A DNA stretch of 64,000 bases from Acidobacteriota bacterium (GCA_016125275.1 WGMB01000015.1:186001-250000); one strand, 5' to 3'; shown: positions 33,931 through 43,309, numbered from the stretch's first letter. A program made the numbers and translations. The notes: generated by a model not told the origin, from the sequence alone.

Positions 33931-36900
33931 TCAGAAGTTGTAGCGCATGCCCAGTTGGAGCACGCGCCCGCCGCGGGAGCCGATGATGCGGCCGGCGTTC
34001 ACGTTGGGCACGTCGGCGGTGCCGATCTCGGAGTCCGGATCATTCCAGTTGGCCTTGTTCAGGAAGTTGAAGCTCTGCAACAACAGCTCGAGGCTCTTCT
34101 CCGACGAGATCGGGAGCCGCTTGCTGATGGCCAAATCGTGGTTCTGCCAGCTCGGATTGCGCAGGGTCGGATGCGTCCGCGGCACGTCGCCGACGGTGAA
34201 GTCCGCCGGGTTGATGAAGGCCGCCGGATTGAACCACATCGCCGGGCCTTGGTCGGCCACCTGGGGGTCGACGCCGTCGACCGAATCGACGCGCAAGCCC
34301 TGCACGATGCCGCCGGTGTTGTTGAACGAAGGCGTCAGGACGATGGGGTCGCCGCTCATCCAAGACGTGAACCCGCTCAAGGACCAGTCGCCGACGATCT
34401 TGCTGAGCAGCCCGGCGTGGTTGAGCAACGACTTGCCGTCGCCGAACGGCAGCTCATACACGTAATTGAACGACACGCGGTGCGGACGGTTGCCGCGAGT
34501 GCGCGCCCAGGCGCTGGCGCGGTCGTAGGGGTCCTGGATCGACGGGCCGGAGTAGTCGTCGTAACGGCGCAGGAACTGATAGCCGAAGTCGAACGACAGG
34601 CCCTGGCCGGTGCGCTTCTCCAGGCTGAAGTCGCCCAGATCGTAGAGATACTTGCCGCCGGGATACTGATTGTCGAGCTGAATCTGCTGGTACTGCGGAT
34701 ACGGACGCAGCGTCCGCCGGAAGGCTTCCGTGTTGAGCAGATCGCGATACTGCAGCACGTCCAGCGAGGGGCGGTTGAGGCCCAGCTCATCGCCGTCCAT
34801 CAGCATGTTCTTGCCGCGGTACGAAGTGCCCCGGGCGCGCACGGTCATGCCGAAAGGCAGCCGGCGCTCCACCGAGAGGTAGCCGTAGTGGTAGCGCGGG
34901 GTGCGTCCGGTCTGCGGGATCAGATCGGCGTTGGTATTGTTCGCCGCGTCGGGGCGCAGGTCCGGCAAGGGGTACTGGGGTTCCGGGAGTCCGTCACCGA
35001 GAACGGCCGCCGGCGTGAGCTGGCGGTTCGGCGAGACGAAGTTGCGGAACGCGCTGTAGCCCTGGGTGCCGAACGGACCTGTGCGCAGGGGGTTCTGCGT
35101 GTAGTACTGGTAGAAGGCTCCGCGGACAACCGTGTTGCGCTTGGCCGTGGGGCTCCAGGCGAGGCCGACGCGCGGCTCGAGCTTGGCCCGGATCGGCTGG
35201 AAGGCGCGGCCGTAGCCGTCCTTGGTGGCGAACACCAGCGCGCCCGGCCGCTCGTTCTCCGGGTTGATGGCGTTGAGGTCGATGGTCGACTGCCGGTCGT
35301 ACTTCTCGACCCGCGGGCCCTCGATGTTGAGGCCCATGCTCAGGGTCAGGGTCAGATTGCTCGACACCTCCACCTCATCCCGCAGCGTGGTGCCGACCAC
35401 GGTTTTGCGGAGGTAGGAAGGCTGCACGATGTCAGTGACCTGGGCGGTCTCGGAGCGGCCCAACAGGAAGCTGGCGTACGAGGAGCCGGTGTTGTTGATG
35501 CCGGGCAAGCCCGTCTGGGATTCCGAGAAAGTGAAGTAGCCCGAGGGCGACTCCTGCTCGAAGGTGTTGAGCTGATAGCGGCTGAGCCCGATCGAGCCGA
35601 GCCAGGAGTGCTTGCCCTGGCGTAGCGTGAGCTGGTGGCTGGTTTCGTACCGATTCCAGGCGTTGCGGCGATAGGAGCCGTTGGGCGCGCCGAGGCCGTA
35701 GACGCCGTTGAGGCGAATCGTCGGAAAAGCGGAGCCGGAGACGCCGCCCAGGCCCAGCTCCTGCGGAACGTTCTCGTCCTGCTCCACCGGCAACGCGTCC
35801 ACCACCTGCGAAGCGGCAGTGAAGTTCGCCTGGTAGATCATGCTCGGGGAGATCGAGTACGTCTCGCGCAACTGCACGCGGCGGTCGACGAAGGTGCGAT
35901 CCGGCGAGCCTGGGTTGCCGATCGTCTGGTAGAGCTTCGGCTGTCCTTGGAAACCGTTCGACGACGCCAAGTCGAAGGTCAGCTTGTGGCGCTCGAAGAG
36001 GCTGTGGTCGACCTTGGCGAGAATGCCGTCGGGCATGTTCTGCTGCGGCGGGTTCGTCCAGTAGTTGTTCTGCAGGAAGGGCCCGACGGAGGTGTTCGGC
36101 AGGGGCTGCTCCTTGGCCATCGCCAGGGCCACCGGGTCCAGCCGCGTCACCGGGATCTTGTTGTTCGGGAACGGATTGCGGGCGTACTGCAGATTCGAAG
36201 CGGAGACCGGCTGGGTGGAGTCGTAGGCCGAGTTCAGGTGCGTCGAGGCCGGGTCATAGACCGTCAGCCGGTCGCCGGCCTTGTTGACCAAGTCGGCGAA
36301 GTCTCCGGCGCGCTGCGGAGCGGTCGGCAGGGTCAGCAGGTAGCTCTGGCCCTCGCTCTCGCGCGTCCCTTCGTAGGAGAGCGTGAAGAACGTCGAGCGG
36401 CGTCCGTCATAGAGCTTGGGGATCAGGACAGGGCCGGAAACCGAGAAACCGAACTGGTTGCGGCGCAGGATGTTGCGATTGCCGCCGCGCTGGGTGACCT
36501 CATGCGGTACCGCGTCGAGCGAGTTGTTGCGGATGTACTCGTAGACGCGCCCATGCCAGGACGGGGCCGGACCGGCGGAGCGCTTGCCGCTCCGGGCCGA
36601 ACCCGGCCGCAGACCCTGCTCCTCGGTCACCTTACGGAAGACGCTGATGGCTCGGTCGATGGGGGCCTGTTCGGCGGTCTGGCCTTCGGCCCCGGACTGC
36701 TCCGCGGCGGCCGTTTTTTCGCCGGATGGTTTGGCTGGATTCTCCGTGGATTTGGGTTTGGCGCTCGCCGCCGAATCGGCCTTGCCGTTCGGGGCAGCCT
36801 GGGCGCGGTCAGAATCGGTCTGATTGGCAGGGGCCGGCCGGCCGTTTTCAGCGGCCCAAGCGCCCTGCACACAGATCAATCCGAGCAGAATCAGACCGAT

Positions 36901-36942
36901 CGGCCGCAGCTGTTGGTACAGCTCGCCTTTCATACCATCCAT
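33931..36942 (-). CDS. Oar-like TonB-type outer-membrane barrel, N-terminally reduced
   Basis: A 1003-residue outer-membrane protein with signal peptide (to about residue 30, QGAWA) and the C-terminal aromatic signature VLQLGMRYNF. Residues 30-130 are a low-complexity Ala/Pro/Lys/Glu segment. From about 130 the sequence follows acidobacterial Oar-like receptors: VYEYIRNNSLDAVPH...RRNQFGFSVSGPVLIPKLYDGRRSTFFTLSYEGTRE, then ARNPFPNNKIPVTRLDPVALA and repeated aromatic strand pairs. The carboxypeptidase-regulatory-like domain and the plug that usually precede this barrel appear missing, and no TonB box is evident. ATG at 36942 and 36933 are both possible starts. It may be a passive or partner-dependent channel. 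Confidence 0.8.
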   Translation of the reverse strand: MDGMKGELYQQLRPIGLILLGLICVQGAWAAENGRPAPANQTDSDRAQAAPNGKADSAASAKPKSTENPAKPSGEKTAAAEQSGAEGQTAEQAPIDRAISVFRKVTEEQGLRPGSARSGKRSAGPAPSWHGRVYEYIRNNSLDAVPHEVTQRGGNRNILRRNQFGFSVSGPVLIPKLYDGRRSTFFTLSYEGTRESEGQSYLLTLPTAPQRAGDFADLVNKAGDRLTVYDPASTHLNSAYDSTQPVSASNLQYARNPFPNNKIPVTRLDPVALAMAKEQPLPNTSVGPFLQNNYWTNPPQQNMPDGILAKVDHSLFERHKLTFDLASSNGFQGQPKLYQTIGNPGSPDRTFVDRRVQLRETYSISPSMIYQANFTAASQVVDALPVEQDENVPQELGLGGVSGSAFPTIRLNGVYGLGAPNGSYRRNAWNRYETSHQLTLRQGKHSWLGSIGLSRYQLNTFEQESPSGYFTFSESQTGLPGINNTGSSYASFLLGRSETAQVTDIVQPSYLRKTVVGTTLRDEVEVSSNLTLTLSMGLNIEGPRVEKYDRQSTIDLNAINPENERPGALVFATKDGYGRAFQPIRAKLEPRVGLAWSPTAKRNTVVRGAFYQYYTQNPLRTGPFGTQGYSAFRNFVSPNRQLTPAAVLGDGLPEPQYPLPDLRPDAANNTNADLIPQTGRTPRYHYGYLSVERRLPFGMTVRARGTSYRGKNMLMDGDELGLNRPSLDVLQYRDLLNTEAFRRTLRPYPQYQQIQLDNQYPGGKYLYDLGDFSLEKRTGQGLSFDFGYQFLRRYDDYSGPSIQDPYDRASAWARTRGNRPHRVSFNYVYELPFGDGKSLLNHAGLLSKIVGDWSLSGFTSWMSGDPIVLTPSFNNTGGIVQGLRVDSVDGVDPQVADQGPAMWFNPAAFINPADFTVGDVPRTHPTLRNPSWQNHDLAISKRLPISSEKSLELLLQSFNFLNKANWNDPDSEIGTADVPNVNAGRIIGSRGGRVLQLGMRYNF

Positions 36943-37022
36943 GGTACCCGTTCGCGGCGCTCAGAACCAGCCCCAAACGCCCGCCCCTGTGCCCTTTGGC
37001 GCACTTTTCGCTCGGCGAACCG

Positions 37023-38195
37023 CTAGAGGCGGACGATCTCCCGCTGCACGCGGCCCGTGGCGACTGCGCCGGTCTGGCTGACGTAGCAGTCGATCTCGCT
37101 GCGCACCCCGAATTCGGGCAGGTAAATGCCTGGCTCAATCGAGAAGCAAGTGCGGGGGATCAAGGGCCGGTCGTCTTGCGTCTCGAGGTTGTCGAGATTG
37201 GCGCCGGCGCCGTGGATGTCCTCGCCGATGGAGTGGCCTGTGCGGTGGACGAAATACTCGCCGAAGCCCGCGTCGGTGATGAAGCCGCGCGCCACGTCGT
37301 CGATGTCGCGGCCCGCGACGGCGCGACCTTCACGCACGGCCGCGTCGACGGCGGCCAGGGCGGCGTCCCGAGCCCCGGTGACGATCTCAAAAACCTTCTG
37401 CACGGCCTCCGGCGGCGTGTCGCCGCAGAAGCCCGTCCAGGTGATGTCGTAGTAGACCGAGCGCGGCCGGGCGAGCTTGCCCCACAGGTCGATGAGCACG
37501 AAGTCGCCGGAACGGATCTCCACGCCCTTCTCGGCCGAGGGCTCGTAGTGGGGATCGCCGCTGTGCGGACCGCAGCCCACGATCGGGCCGGAATCGGAAA
37601 AGATCTCCGCCTTCGCGAATCGCGCGCGGATCAGATCGGCGACTTCGACCTCGTGGACGCTCCCGCCGGAGCGAGTGCGCTCGCGGATCAGCGCAAAGGC
37701 CTCGTCGAGAACGCCGTCGATACGGCGGCCGGCTTCGTGGTGCATTTCGAGCTGGTCGGCGTCCCAGCGCGCCTCGAAGAACTGCACGAGCTCGGCCGAG
37801 CTGACGACCTCCTTGCCGAAACCGCGAATCAGATCGATCGTGCCGCCATCGACCAACGAAACGTGCGGGATCATACAGTCGGGCGAATACTGCATGGCGA
37901 TCCGGCGGGCGCCGGCGAGCATCCCCTCCAGCGCCGTCCGCTGCTCGCGCCAGCCGGAGTAGAGCCGTTTGTCGCCGGGCAAGGCGTCCAGGCGGTAGGG
38001 CTCGATGCGGTGGGCCAGCCGGACGGGTTCGCCCTCCAGCGGAATCCAGTAGTACCAACGGCGGGAAACGTGGTCGTTGGCCTCGATCCCGAGCACCCTG
38101 TAGGCGATGGGGTCCCGGCGGTGGTGGTCGTAGAAGAGCCAGCCGTCGACGCCTTGGACGCGGAGCTGTTCCTGGATTTCCGTGAGCTTGAGCAT
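37023..38195 (-). CDS. M24 family metallopeptidase (Xaa-Pro aminopeptidase-like)
   Basis: A 390-residue cytoplasmic enzyme of the creatinase/aminopeptidase P family. The N-terminal creatinase-like domain (1-150) precedes the pita-bread catalytic domain (151-390). All five dinuclear metal ligands are seen: Asp236 (LIDLWGK), Asp250 (YYDITWT), His321 (HRTGHSIG), Glu354 (FSIEPGIYL) and Glu367 (VRSEID). Dipeptidase, aminopeptidase P and creatinase-like members cannot be separated by motif alone. It follows the DUF167 gene with a two-base gap and precedes the barrel gene by 80 bases. Confidence 0.9.
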   Translation of the reverse strand: MLKLTEIQEQLRVQGVDGWLFYDHHRRDPIAYRVLGIEANDHVSRRWYYWIPLEGEPVRLAHRIEPYRLDALPGDKRLYSGWREQRTALEGMLAGARRIAMQYSPDCMIPHVSLVDGGTIDLIRGFGKEVVSSAELVQFFEARWDADQLEMHHEAGRRIDGVLDEAFALIRERTRSGGSVHEVEVADLIRARFAKAEIFSDSGPIVGCGPHSGDPHYEPSAEKGVEIRSGDFVLIDLWGKLARPRSVYYDITWTGFCGDTPPEAVQKVFEIVTGARDAALAAVDAAVREGRAVAGRDIDDVARGFITDAGFGEYFVHRTGHSIGEDIHGAGANLDNLETQDDRPLIPRTCFSIEPGIYLPEFGVRSEIDCYVSQTGAVATGRVQREIVRL

Positions 38196-38197
38196 AG

Positions 38198-38467
38198 TCA
38201 GTTCGTCGCGTCCGACAGCCGCCGGTCAATGGCGTCGTCGTCCATCCCCTTGATCTCGAAGAGCTTACTGCGACTGCTTGCGCCGTGCAGCAGAGTAATC
38301 TGGGAGCGAGCCGAGCCGCAGATTTCGGCCAGCAGCCGGATGCAGGCGTCGTTGGCCTTGCCGTCGACCGGCGGGGCGGCGACGGCGACTTTCCAGGCTT
38401 CGCCGATGCGGCCCACCACCCGCTGTTTGGCGGCGCCGGGTTGCACGCGCAGCGCAACTCGTCCCAT
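38198..38467 (-). CDS. DUF167 (YggU-like) protein
   Basis: An 89-residue protein with the entire DUF167 pattern: LRVQPGAAKQRVVG, AWKVAVAAPPVDGKANDACIRLLAE and ITLLHGASSRSKLFEIKG. The family is small, cytoplasmic and of unknown function. Many genomes place it near YggT or cell-division genes; here it leads a unit with the M24 peptidase. It is divergent from the LptFG gene with 78 bases between. Confidence 0.93.
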   Translation of the reverse strand: MGRVALRVQPGAAKQRVVGRIGEAWKVAVAAPPVDGKANDACIRLLAEICGSARSQITLLHGASSRSKLFEIKGMDDDAIDRRLSDATN

Positions 38468-38545
38468 GCCGCACCAGTGTATCGCGCAGGACCCGGCCGG
38501 ACGAGGCCGGGGCCGGCTGCGCTAGAATCCCGTCTAGGCGCGGGC

Positions 38546-40939
38546 GTGACGATCCTTTTCCGGTATGTCTTTCGGGAGATCGCCGCCAGCTCGCTGGTCG
38601 GCGTCCTGCTGTTCAGCTTCGTCCTCTTTCTCCAGCGGCTGGGCGAGGTGATGGCCTTGCTGGTCCGCTCGAACGTGCCGGCCGAGGAAGTGGGCCGGCT
38701 GGTGCTGCTGAATCTACCGCTTCCGCTGCCCTACACCATCCCGGTCGGCATCCTGGTGGGAGTGCTGTTGGGTCTCGGCCGACTCTCGACCGACAGCGAG
38801 ATCATCGCCATGCGGGCGGCCGGCGTGCCGGGGCTGCGAATCATGCGGCCGATCGTCGCCTTCGGCCTCCTCGGCGGCCTGATCTGCGGCTGGGTGACGC
38901 TCGACTTGAGCCCCTGGGCCGCGCGCGAAGCGATGGCGGCGGCGCAGAAGCTCCAGATCTCTCAGGCCACCGCCGAGATTCCGCCCCGAGTCTTCATCGA
39001 ACACTTTCCGAACCTGGTGGTCTACGTGCACGACGTGGAGCCGGGCGAGGTGATCCGCTGGAAGGGCCTGTTCATGGCCGACACCCGCGCCCCCAAGTCG
39101 CGCGGGTCCGTCTCCGGCATCGACGCCGAGGTGGACGGTCCCCGCATCACCATCGCGGACTCGGCCGTGGTGATCCCGCAGCCGGAGGAGAATCGGCTGC
39201 AACTTCACCTGCCGCACGCCAGCATCTTCGAGCAATCGTTCGACCCCAAGCAGTATCAAGCGCAGGTCTTCGAGCTCGGCGACCAGGTGATCGAGACCAA
39301 ACCGGACCAGTTCGACGGCCGGATTCGGCCGTTCACGCAGATGCGGACGCAGGACTTGTGGGAGGCCTCGCGCTCCGGCGAGAAGCGCATCGAGGCGGGA
39401 TTGGTGCTGCACCAACGCTTTGCGCTGCCGTTCGCCTGCCTGCTGCTGCCGCTGGCCGGGGCGCCGCTGGCGATCTCCACTCAGCGAGCCGGACGCTCCA
39501 CCGGCGTGATCGTCGCGCTGACGATGGGCTTCTCGTATTACATGCTGTTGCTGGCCGGCACGGCGCTGGCCGACCGCGGTCTGCTGCCGCCCTTTGCCGC
39601 CGTCTGGATCGCCAACGCCGTGTTCGCCGCGCTGGCTTGGCGGATGCTCAGCCAGATCGACAATCCCAACCGCACGGACCTGCTCGCTTGGGTGAGCGGA
39701 CGGGTGCGACAGGCCGTCAATCGCGTGCAATCGCTTTCAGATACGGGCGAGATGAAGCGGTATCGCCCGGAGGAAGCGGCGCCGGAGCCGGAACCGGCCG
39801 CACCGGAAGGCGGCGCCCGGCGGTTCGGGTGGGGGGCCGCGTTCGAGCCGTTCTTGACGATTATCGACGTCTACGTGCTGCGGAACTTCGTCTTTTACTT
39901 CGGAGTAATGCTGGCGGCTTTTGTCTCCATTTGGGTCGTATTCAGTTTTTTTGAGCTCTTATCGGACATGCTCGAGCGCGGGAAACTCGCGCTTTTCCCG
40001 CCCTACATCTACTACCTGACGCCCTTCTTGATCTACGAGACAGCGCCGCTGGCGGTGCTGACGGCCACCCTGCTCTGCTTTGGTATCCTGGCCAAACACC
40101 AGGAGCTGATCGCCTTTCGGGCCTGCGGCGTAAGCCTCTATCGCTTGGCCAGGCCCATCCTGGCCTTGGCTCTCGGCTTCAGCGGGCTACTGTTCACATT
40201 GGATCAATTTTGGCTGCCGCAGATGAATCGTCGCCAAGACGCCATCCGCGACGAAATCAAGGGCCGCCCGCCCAGAACTTTCCTGCGGGCGGACAGACAA
40301 TGGACATTCGGACTTTCGGAGCGCATTTTCTATCACCGCTATTCGGATTGGAACGCGCGCGAAATGGGTCCGGTCTTCATCTATGATTTCCAGCGCGAAC
40401 CCTTCGAGCTCAAGCGACACCTGTATGCCGAGAAGGCTCGCTGGAATGATGAAGCTCAGGCTTGGGTGTTTGAAAACGGCTGGGTGAGAACGCTTCAAGA
40501 CAGTCGCGTCGTCAAGTTCGAACCATTCGACGCCCGGTCCTTCCCAGACATCGCCGAAACGCCGGAATACTTCCGCAAGGAAGCCCGTCAGCACCAACAA
40601 ATGAACTGGCGGGAGCTCGGAGCTTACATCTCCGATCTGACGCAAGCCGGCTTCGAGACCACCGAGTTGCGGGTGCTCTGGCACCGCAAGCTATCGTTTC
40701 CGATGTTCGCCTTTGCCATGGCGCTGCTGGCCTTGCCCTTCGCGCTCGTCACGGGCCGCAGCGGCGCTCTGGCTCCCGTGGCCTTCAGCCTGACGGCGGC
40801 GATCGCCTACTTTGCGCTCAGCGATTTTTTTGTGGAATTAGGCCGTTCGAGCCAACTGACGCCCGTCGTGGCGGCGTGGGCCCCGGCCGTGCTGTTTGCC
40901 ACATTGGGCGGCTATCTCTTCCTACGCGTACGCTCCTGA
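38546..40939 (+). CDS. lptFG: Single-chain LptF-LptG fusion (LPS export permease)
   Basis: A 797-residue membrane protein made of two YjgP/YjgQ-family modules. Module one (about 1-370) starts ILFRYVFREIAASSLVGVLLFSFVLFLQRLGEVM and module two (about 432-797) starts LTIIDVYVLRNFVFYFGVMLAAFVSIWVVFSFFELLSDML; each has transmembrane helices on both sides of a beta-jellyroll periplasmic part. An acidic/Pro-rich linker (EEAAPEPEPAAPEGG) joins them. In E. coli LptF and LptG are separate and form, with two LptB, the motor that drives lipopolysaccharide to the outer membrane. GTG at 38546 begins the first amphipathic helix; TAGAAT (38523-38528) is a possible -10. The 3' end overlaps the convergent regulator gene by 18 bases. 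Neither LptB nor LptC is in the window. Confidence 0.88.
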   Translation: MTILFRYVFREIAASSLVGVLLFSFVLFLQRLGEVMALLVRSNVPAEEVGRLVLLNLPLPLPYTIPVGILVGVLLGLGRLSTDSEIIAMRAAGVPGLRIMRPIVAFGLLGGLICGWVTLDLSPWAAREAMAAAQKLQISQATAEIPPRVFIEHFPNLVVYVHDVEPGEVIRWKGLFMADTRAPKSRGSVSGIDAEVDGPRITIADSAVVIPQPEENRLQLHLPHASIFEQSFDPKQYQAQVFELGDQVIETKPDQFDGRIRPFTQMRTQDLWEASRSGEKRIEAGLVLHQRFALPFACLLLPLAGAPLAISTQRAGRSTGVIVALTMGFSYYMLLLAGTALADRGLLPPFAAVWIANAVFAALAWRMLSQIDNPNRTDLLAWVSGRVRQAVNRVQSLSDTGEMKRYRPEEAAPEPEPAAPEGGARRFGWGAAFEPFLTIIDVYVLRNFVFYFGVMLAAFVSIWVVFSFFELLSDMLERGKLALFPPYIYYLTPFLIYETAPLAVLTATLLCFGILAKHQELIAFRACGVSLYRLARPILALALGFSGLLFTLDQFWLPQMNRRQDAIRDEIKGRPPRTFLRADRQWTFGLSERIFYHRYSDWNAREMGPVFIYDFQREPFELKRHLYAEKARWNDEAQAWVFENGWVRTLQDSRVVKFEPFDARSFPDIAETPEYFRKEARQHQQMNWRELGAYISDLTQAGFETTELRVLWHRKLSFPMFAFAMALLALPFALVTGRSGALAPVAFSLTAAIAYFALSDFFVELGRSSQLTPVVAAWAPAVLFATLGGYLFLRVRS

Positions 40940-41647
40940 AGCCTTGTCATCAGGAATGGAGAAACGATACCCGATTCCCGGTTCCGTGATGATGTAACGC
41001 GGCGACGACGGTAGCGGCTCGATCTTACGGCGGATGTGACCGATATGCACCCGCAGAGTCTGGGCATACTCACCGTGATGCGGCCCCCACACCGAGGCCA
41101 GAATCGTCTCGGCCGTTACGACTCGATTCTGCCGTCGCACCAGGCAGGCCAAGATATCGAATTCTGTCTTGGTCAGACGAGTTTCCGTGTCGCCATGGAA
41201 TACTCGCCGCTGCGCCAAATCGACAGTAATCGGCCCGACCTCGATGACCATCAGTTGCTCTTCATCGGCCGCGGCCCTTCGCAACAGGGCGCGCAGTCGC
41301 GCTGCTAATTCATTGACCCGAAATGGCTTAGTCAGATAGTCATCAGCGCCCAGATCCAAAGCCTGGACAATCGTCGACTCTTCGCCGTTCGCGGATATGA
41401 CTAAGATCGGGCCTTCGTACCAGGCTCGAATTCTGCGACAAATCTCGAGACCGCCCAGACCGGGGAGACTCAAATCGAGAATCACGGCACTGGGTTGTTG
41501 CTCGGCGGCCGCCGTCAGGCCTTGCTCCCCGGTCTCGACGGCCAAGCTTTCGAAGCCTTGCCTCGTCAGCGCCGTTGTCACAAACCGACGAACGCCTTCA
41601 TCATCATCAATAATCAAAACTCGCTGACTCGGCGCCGCACTCATCAT
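40922..41647 (-). CDS. OmpR/KdpE-type response regulator, orphan
   Basis: A 241-residue two-domain regulator. The receiver (about 8-122) has the acidic pocket DDD (14-16), phospho-acceptor Asp58 (VILDLSLPG), SA in LVISANG and Lys107 (YLTKPF). The winged-helix DNA-binding domain (about 135-232) shows RRVFHGDTETRLTKTEFDILACLVRRQNRVVT and TLRVHIGHIRRKIE, closest in style to KdpE. No histidine kinase gene is adjacent, so its partner is elsewhere. GC is lower than in the surroundings. A promoter with an AT-rich upstream element lies just before it. Confidence 0.92.
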   Translation of the reverse strand: MMSAAPSQRVLIIDDDEGVRRFVTTALTRQGFESLAVETGEQGLTAAAEQQPSAVILDLSLPGLGGLEICRRIRAWYEGPILVISANGEESTIVQALDLGADDYLTKPFRVNELAARLRALLRRAAADEEQLMVIEVGPITVDLAQRRVFHGDTETRLTKTEFDILACLVRRQNRVVTAETILASVWGPHHGEYAQTLRVHIGHIRRKIEPLPSSPRYIITEPGIGYRFSIPDDKASGAYA

Positions 41648-41707
41648 TGTGCCATCTCGCCCCCTCTGCGGACGGTCGGACGAATGATTCCGATTAACCT
41701 GCGCGCT

Positions 41708-41765
41708 ATTTTAGCCGCAAACTCGCAGCATGTACAACAATGTTCAATTTATTTTGATTTTTTCG
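41708..41765 (-). promoter_or_regulatory. Promoter with AT-rich upstream element for the response regulator
   Basis: On the minus strand TTGTAC (41737-41732) and TAAAAT (41713-41708) are 18 bases apart. Upstream, 41738-41765 is an A/T-rich stretch with phased A and T runs like an UP element. The 60 bases 41701-41760 contain only 23 G or C by hand count, unlike the rest of the window. AACAATGTT (41736-41744) is an inverted repeat touching the -35 and could be an operator. The predicted start leaves a leader of about 55 bases. Confidence 0.55.
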
Positions 41766-41791
41766 ATCCCGAGAAAGGTAGCGCCCGCACG

Positions 41792-43297
41792 CTAACCATT
41801 GTCGCCATAATGCTGCTGAAGGCGGCGCAGCGCCGGTTCGAGGTCGGCGATCAGCGGCTGGCTCGAAGGCTCCTCGTAGATGTTCACCAGCTCGTCAGGA
41901 TCCTGCTGCAGGTCGAACAGCTCCCAGTACGGACCCTCGGTATAGTACTCGATCAGCTTGTAGCGGTCGGTTCGGATTCCACGATGTGGACCGACGCGGT
42001 GGGCGGTCCAGTACGCGAAGCTCGGATCAGTCATCTGTTCGCGAGCCATGTCGCGAAACGCCCAGGAGTTCTCGTAGTAGGAGTAGTAGGCTTCCTTGGG
42101 CCAATCCGACGGGGCCTCACCCTCCAGCAGGGGCACGAGGCTGCGGCCCTGCATCTGCTCGGGCACGGCGATGCCGGCGGCATCGAGGATCGTGGGGGCC
42201 AGGTCGATGTTCATCGCGAAGCCTTCAGGGACCTGGCCGCCCTTGAAGCGACGCGGGTAGCGGATCAGCAGCGGAATCCGCAGCGACGGCTCGTACATGA
42301 AGCGCTTGTCGTACCAGCCGTGCTCGCCCAGGAAGAAGCCGTTGTCGGTGGTGAACACGATGATCGTGTCCTCGGCTTGGCCGGTCTGGTCGAGGTAGTC
42401 CAAGATTCGTCCCAAGTTCTCGTCCACGCCGTAGGTCGCCCGGTGGTGGTCCTTCACGAAGCGGTTGAAGATCCAGTCCTTCTTGGCCGCCGCTGAGAGG
42501 TTCTTTGGCATCTCATCGGCATAATCGGACGCCAGGCTGATGTCGAATCGCATGTCTTCGGCTTCCTTGGCGATCCGGCGCGTGGCGTAGTCGTCGTCGT
42601 AGGTGGACGGCTTGGGCCAGTCGATGTCATCGAACAGGTGAGCGTGGCGCTCTGCCGGCGTGAAGGGGCGGTGCGGCGCCTTGTGCTGGTAGACCAAGCA
42701 CCAAGGCTGGCCGCCGCTGGCGCTCTTGCGCAGAAAGTCGAGCGCGAAGTCCGTGGTGATGTCGGTGGCGTAGCCGCTTTCCTGCCGCTTCTCGCCGTTG
42801 TGGATGAATTCCGGGTCGTTGTAGACGCCTTGTCCGGGGAGGATGTTCCAGTCGTCGAAGCCGCGCGGATTCTGGCGTATGTGCCACTTGCCCATCAGCC
42901 CGGTGTGGTAGCCGTTGTCGCGCAGCACCTGCGGAAAGGTCGGCAGGTCCGGGTTGAGCTCCTCGACCTTGTCGGCCATCTCGGAGTTGCCGCGGATGCC
43001 GTGGATGTTGCTCAGGCAACCCGTCAGCACGGTGGCGCGGCCGGGCGCGCAGAGCGAATTCGTACAGAAGGCGTTCTGGAAGCGGGCCCCGCCCTTCGCC
43101 AGGCGATCCATGTTCGGAGTCTGCAGAATGGGGTGACCGGCGCACGACATCTCGTTGTGCTGCTGGTCGTCGGTCATCACGAACAGGACGTTCGGCTTGG
43201 GGTAAGTGGGTTTGGAACCGCAACCTTGGAAGAGGAAGGACGAGGCGGCGCCGCCTCCCAGGACCTTGAGGGCGTCGCGGCGGGTGGTCGAAGACAT
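41792..43297 (-). CDS. Sulfatase (type I), Tat signal, possible lipoprotein
   Basis: A 501-residue arylsulfatase-family enzyme. The N-terminus has TTRRDALKVLGGGAASSFLFQGCGS; twin Arg suggests Tat export, and Cys26 after FLFQG may be lipidated although the box is imperfect. Metal aspartates are 43-44 (MTDDQ), and the formylglycine motif is C-A-P-G-R (Cys83, Pro85, Arg87) with Gly where Ser or Ala is usual. Later motifs GLMGKWHI and TTDNGFFLGEHG complete the site. The gene follows the YfhO-like gene by 12 bases. No modifying enzyme is nearby. Substrate unknown, sulfated glycans likely. Confidence 0.92.
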   Translation of the reverse strand: MSSTTRRDALKVLGGGAASSFLFQGCGSKPTYPKPNVLFVMTDDQQHNEMSCAGHPILQTPNMDRLAKGGARFQNAFCTNSLCAPGRATVLTGCLSNIHGIRGNSEMADKVEELNPDLPTFPQVLRDNGYHTGLMGKWHIRQNPRGFDDWNILPGQGVYNDPEFIHNGEKRQESGYATDITTDFALDFLRKSASGGQPWCLVYQHKAPHRPFTPAERHAHLFDDIDWPKPSTYDDDYATRRIAKEAEDMRFDISLASDYADEMPKNLSAAAKKDWIFNRFVKDHHRATYGVDENLGRILDYLDQTGQAEDTIIVFTTDNGFFLGEHGWYDKRFMYEPSLRIPLLIRYPRRFKGGQVPEGFAMNIDLAPTILDAAGIAVPEQMQGRSLVPLLEGEAPSDWPKEAYYSYYENSWAFRDMAREQMTDPSFAYWTAHRVGPHRGIRTDRYKLIEYYTEGPYWELFDLQQDPDELVNIYEEPSSQPLIADLEPALRRLQQHYGDNG

Positions 43298-43309
43298 AAG
43301 CCCGATAGT

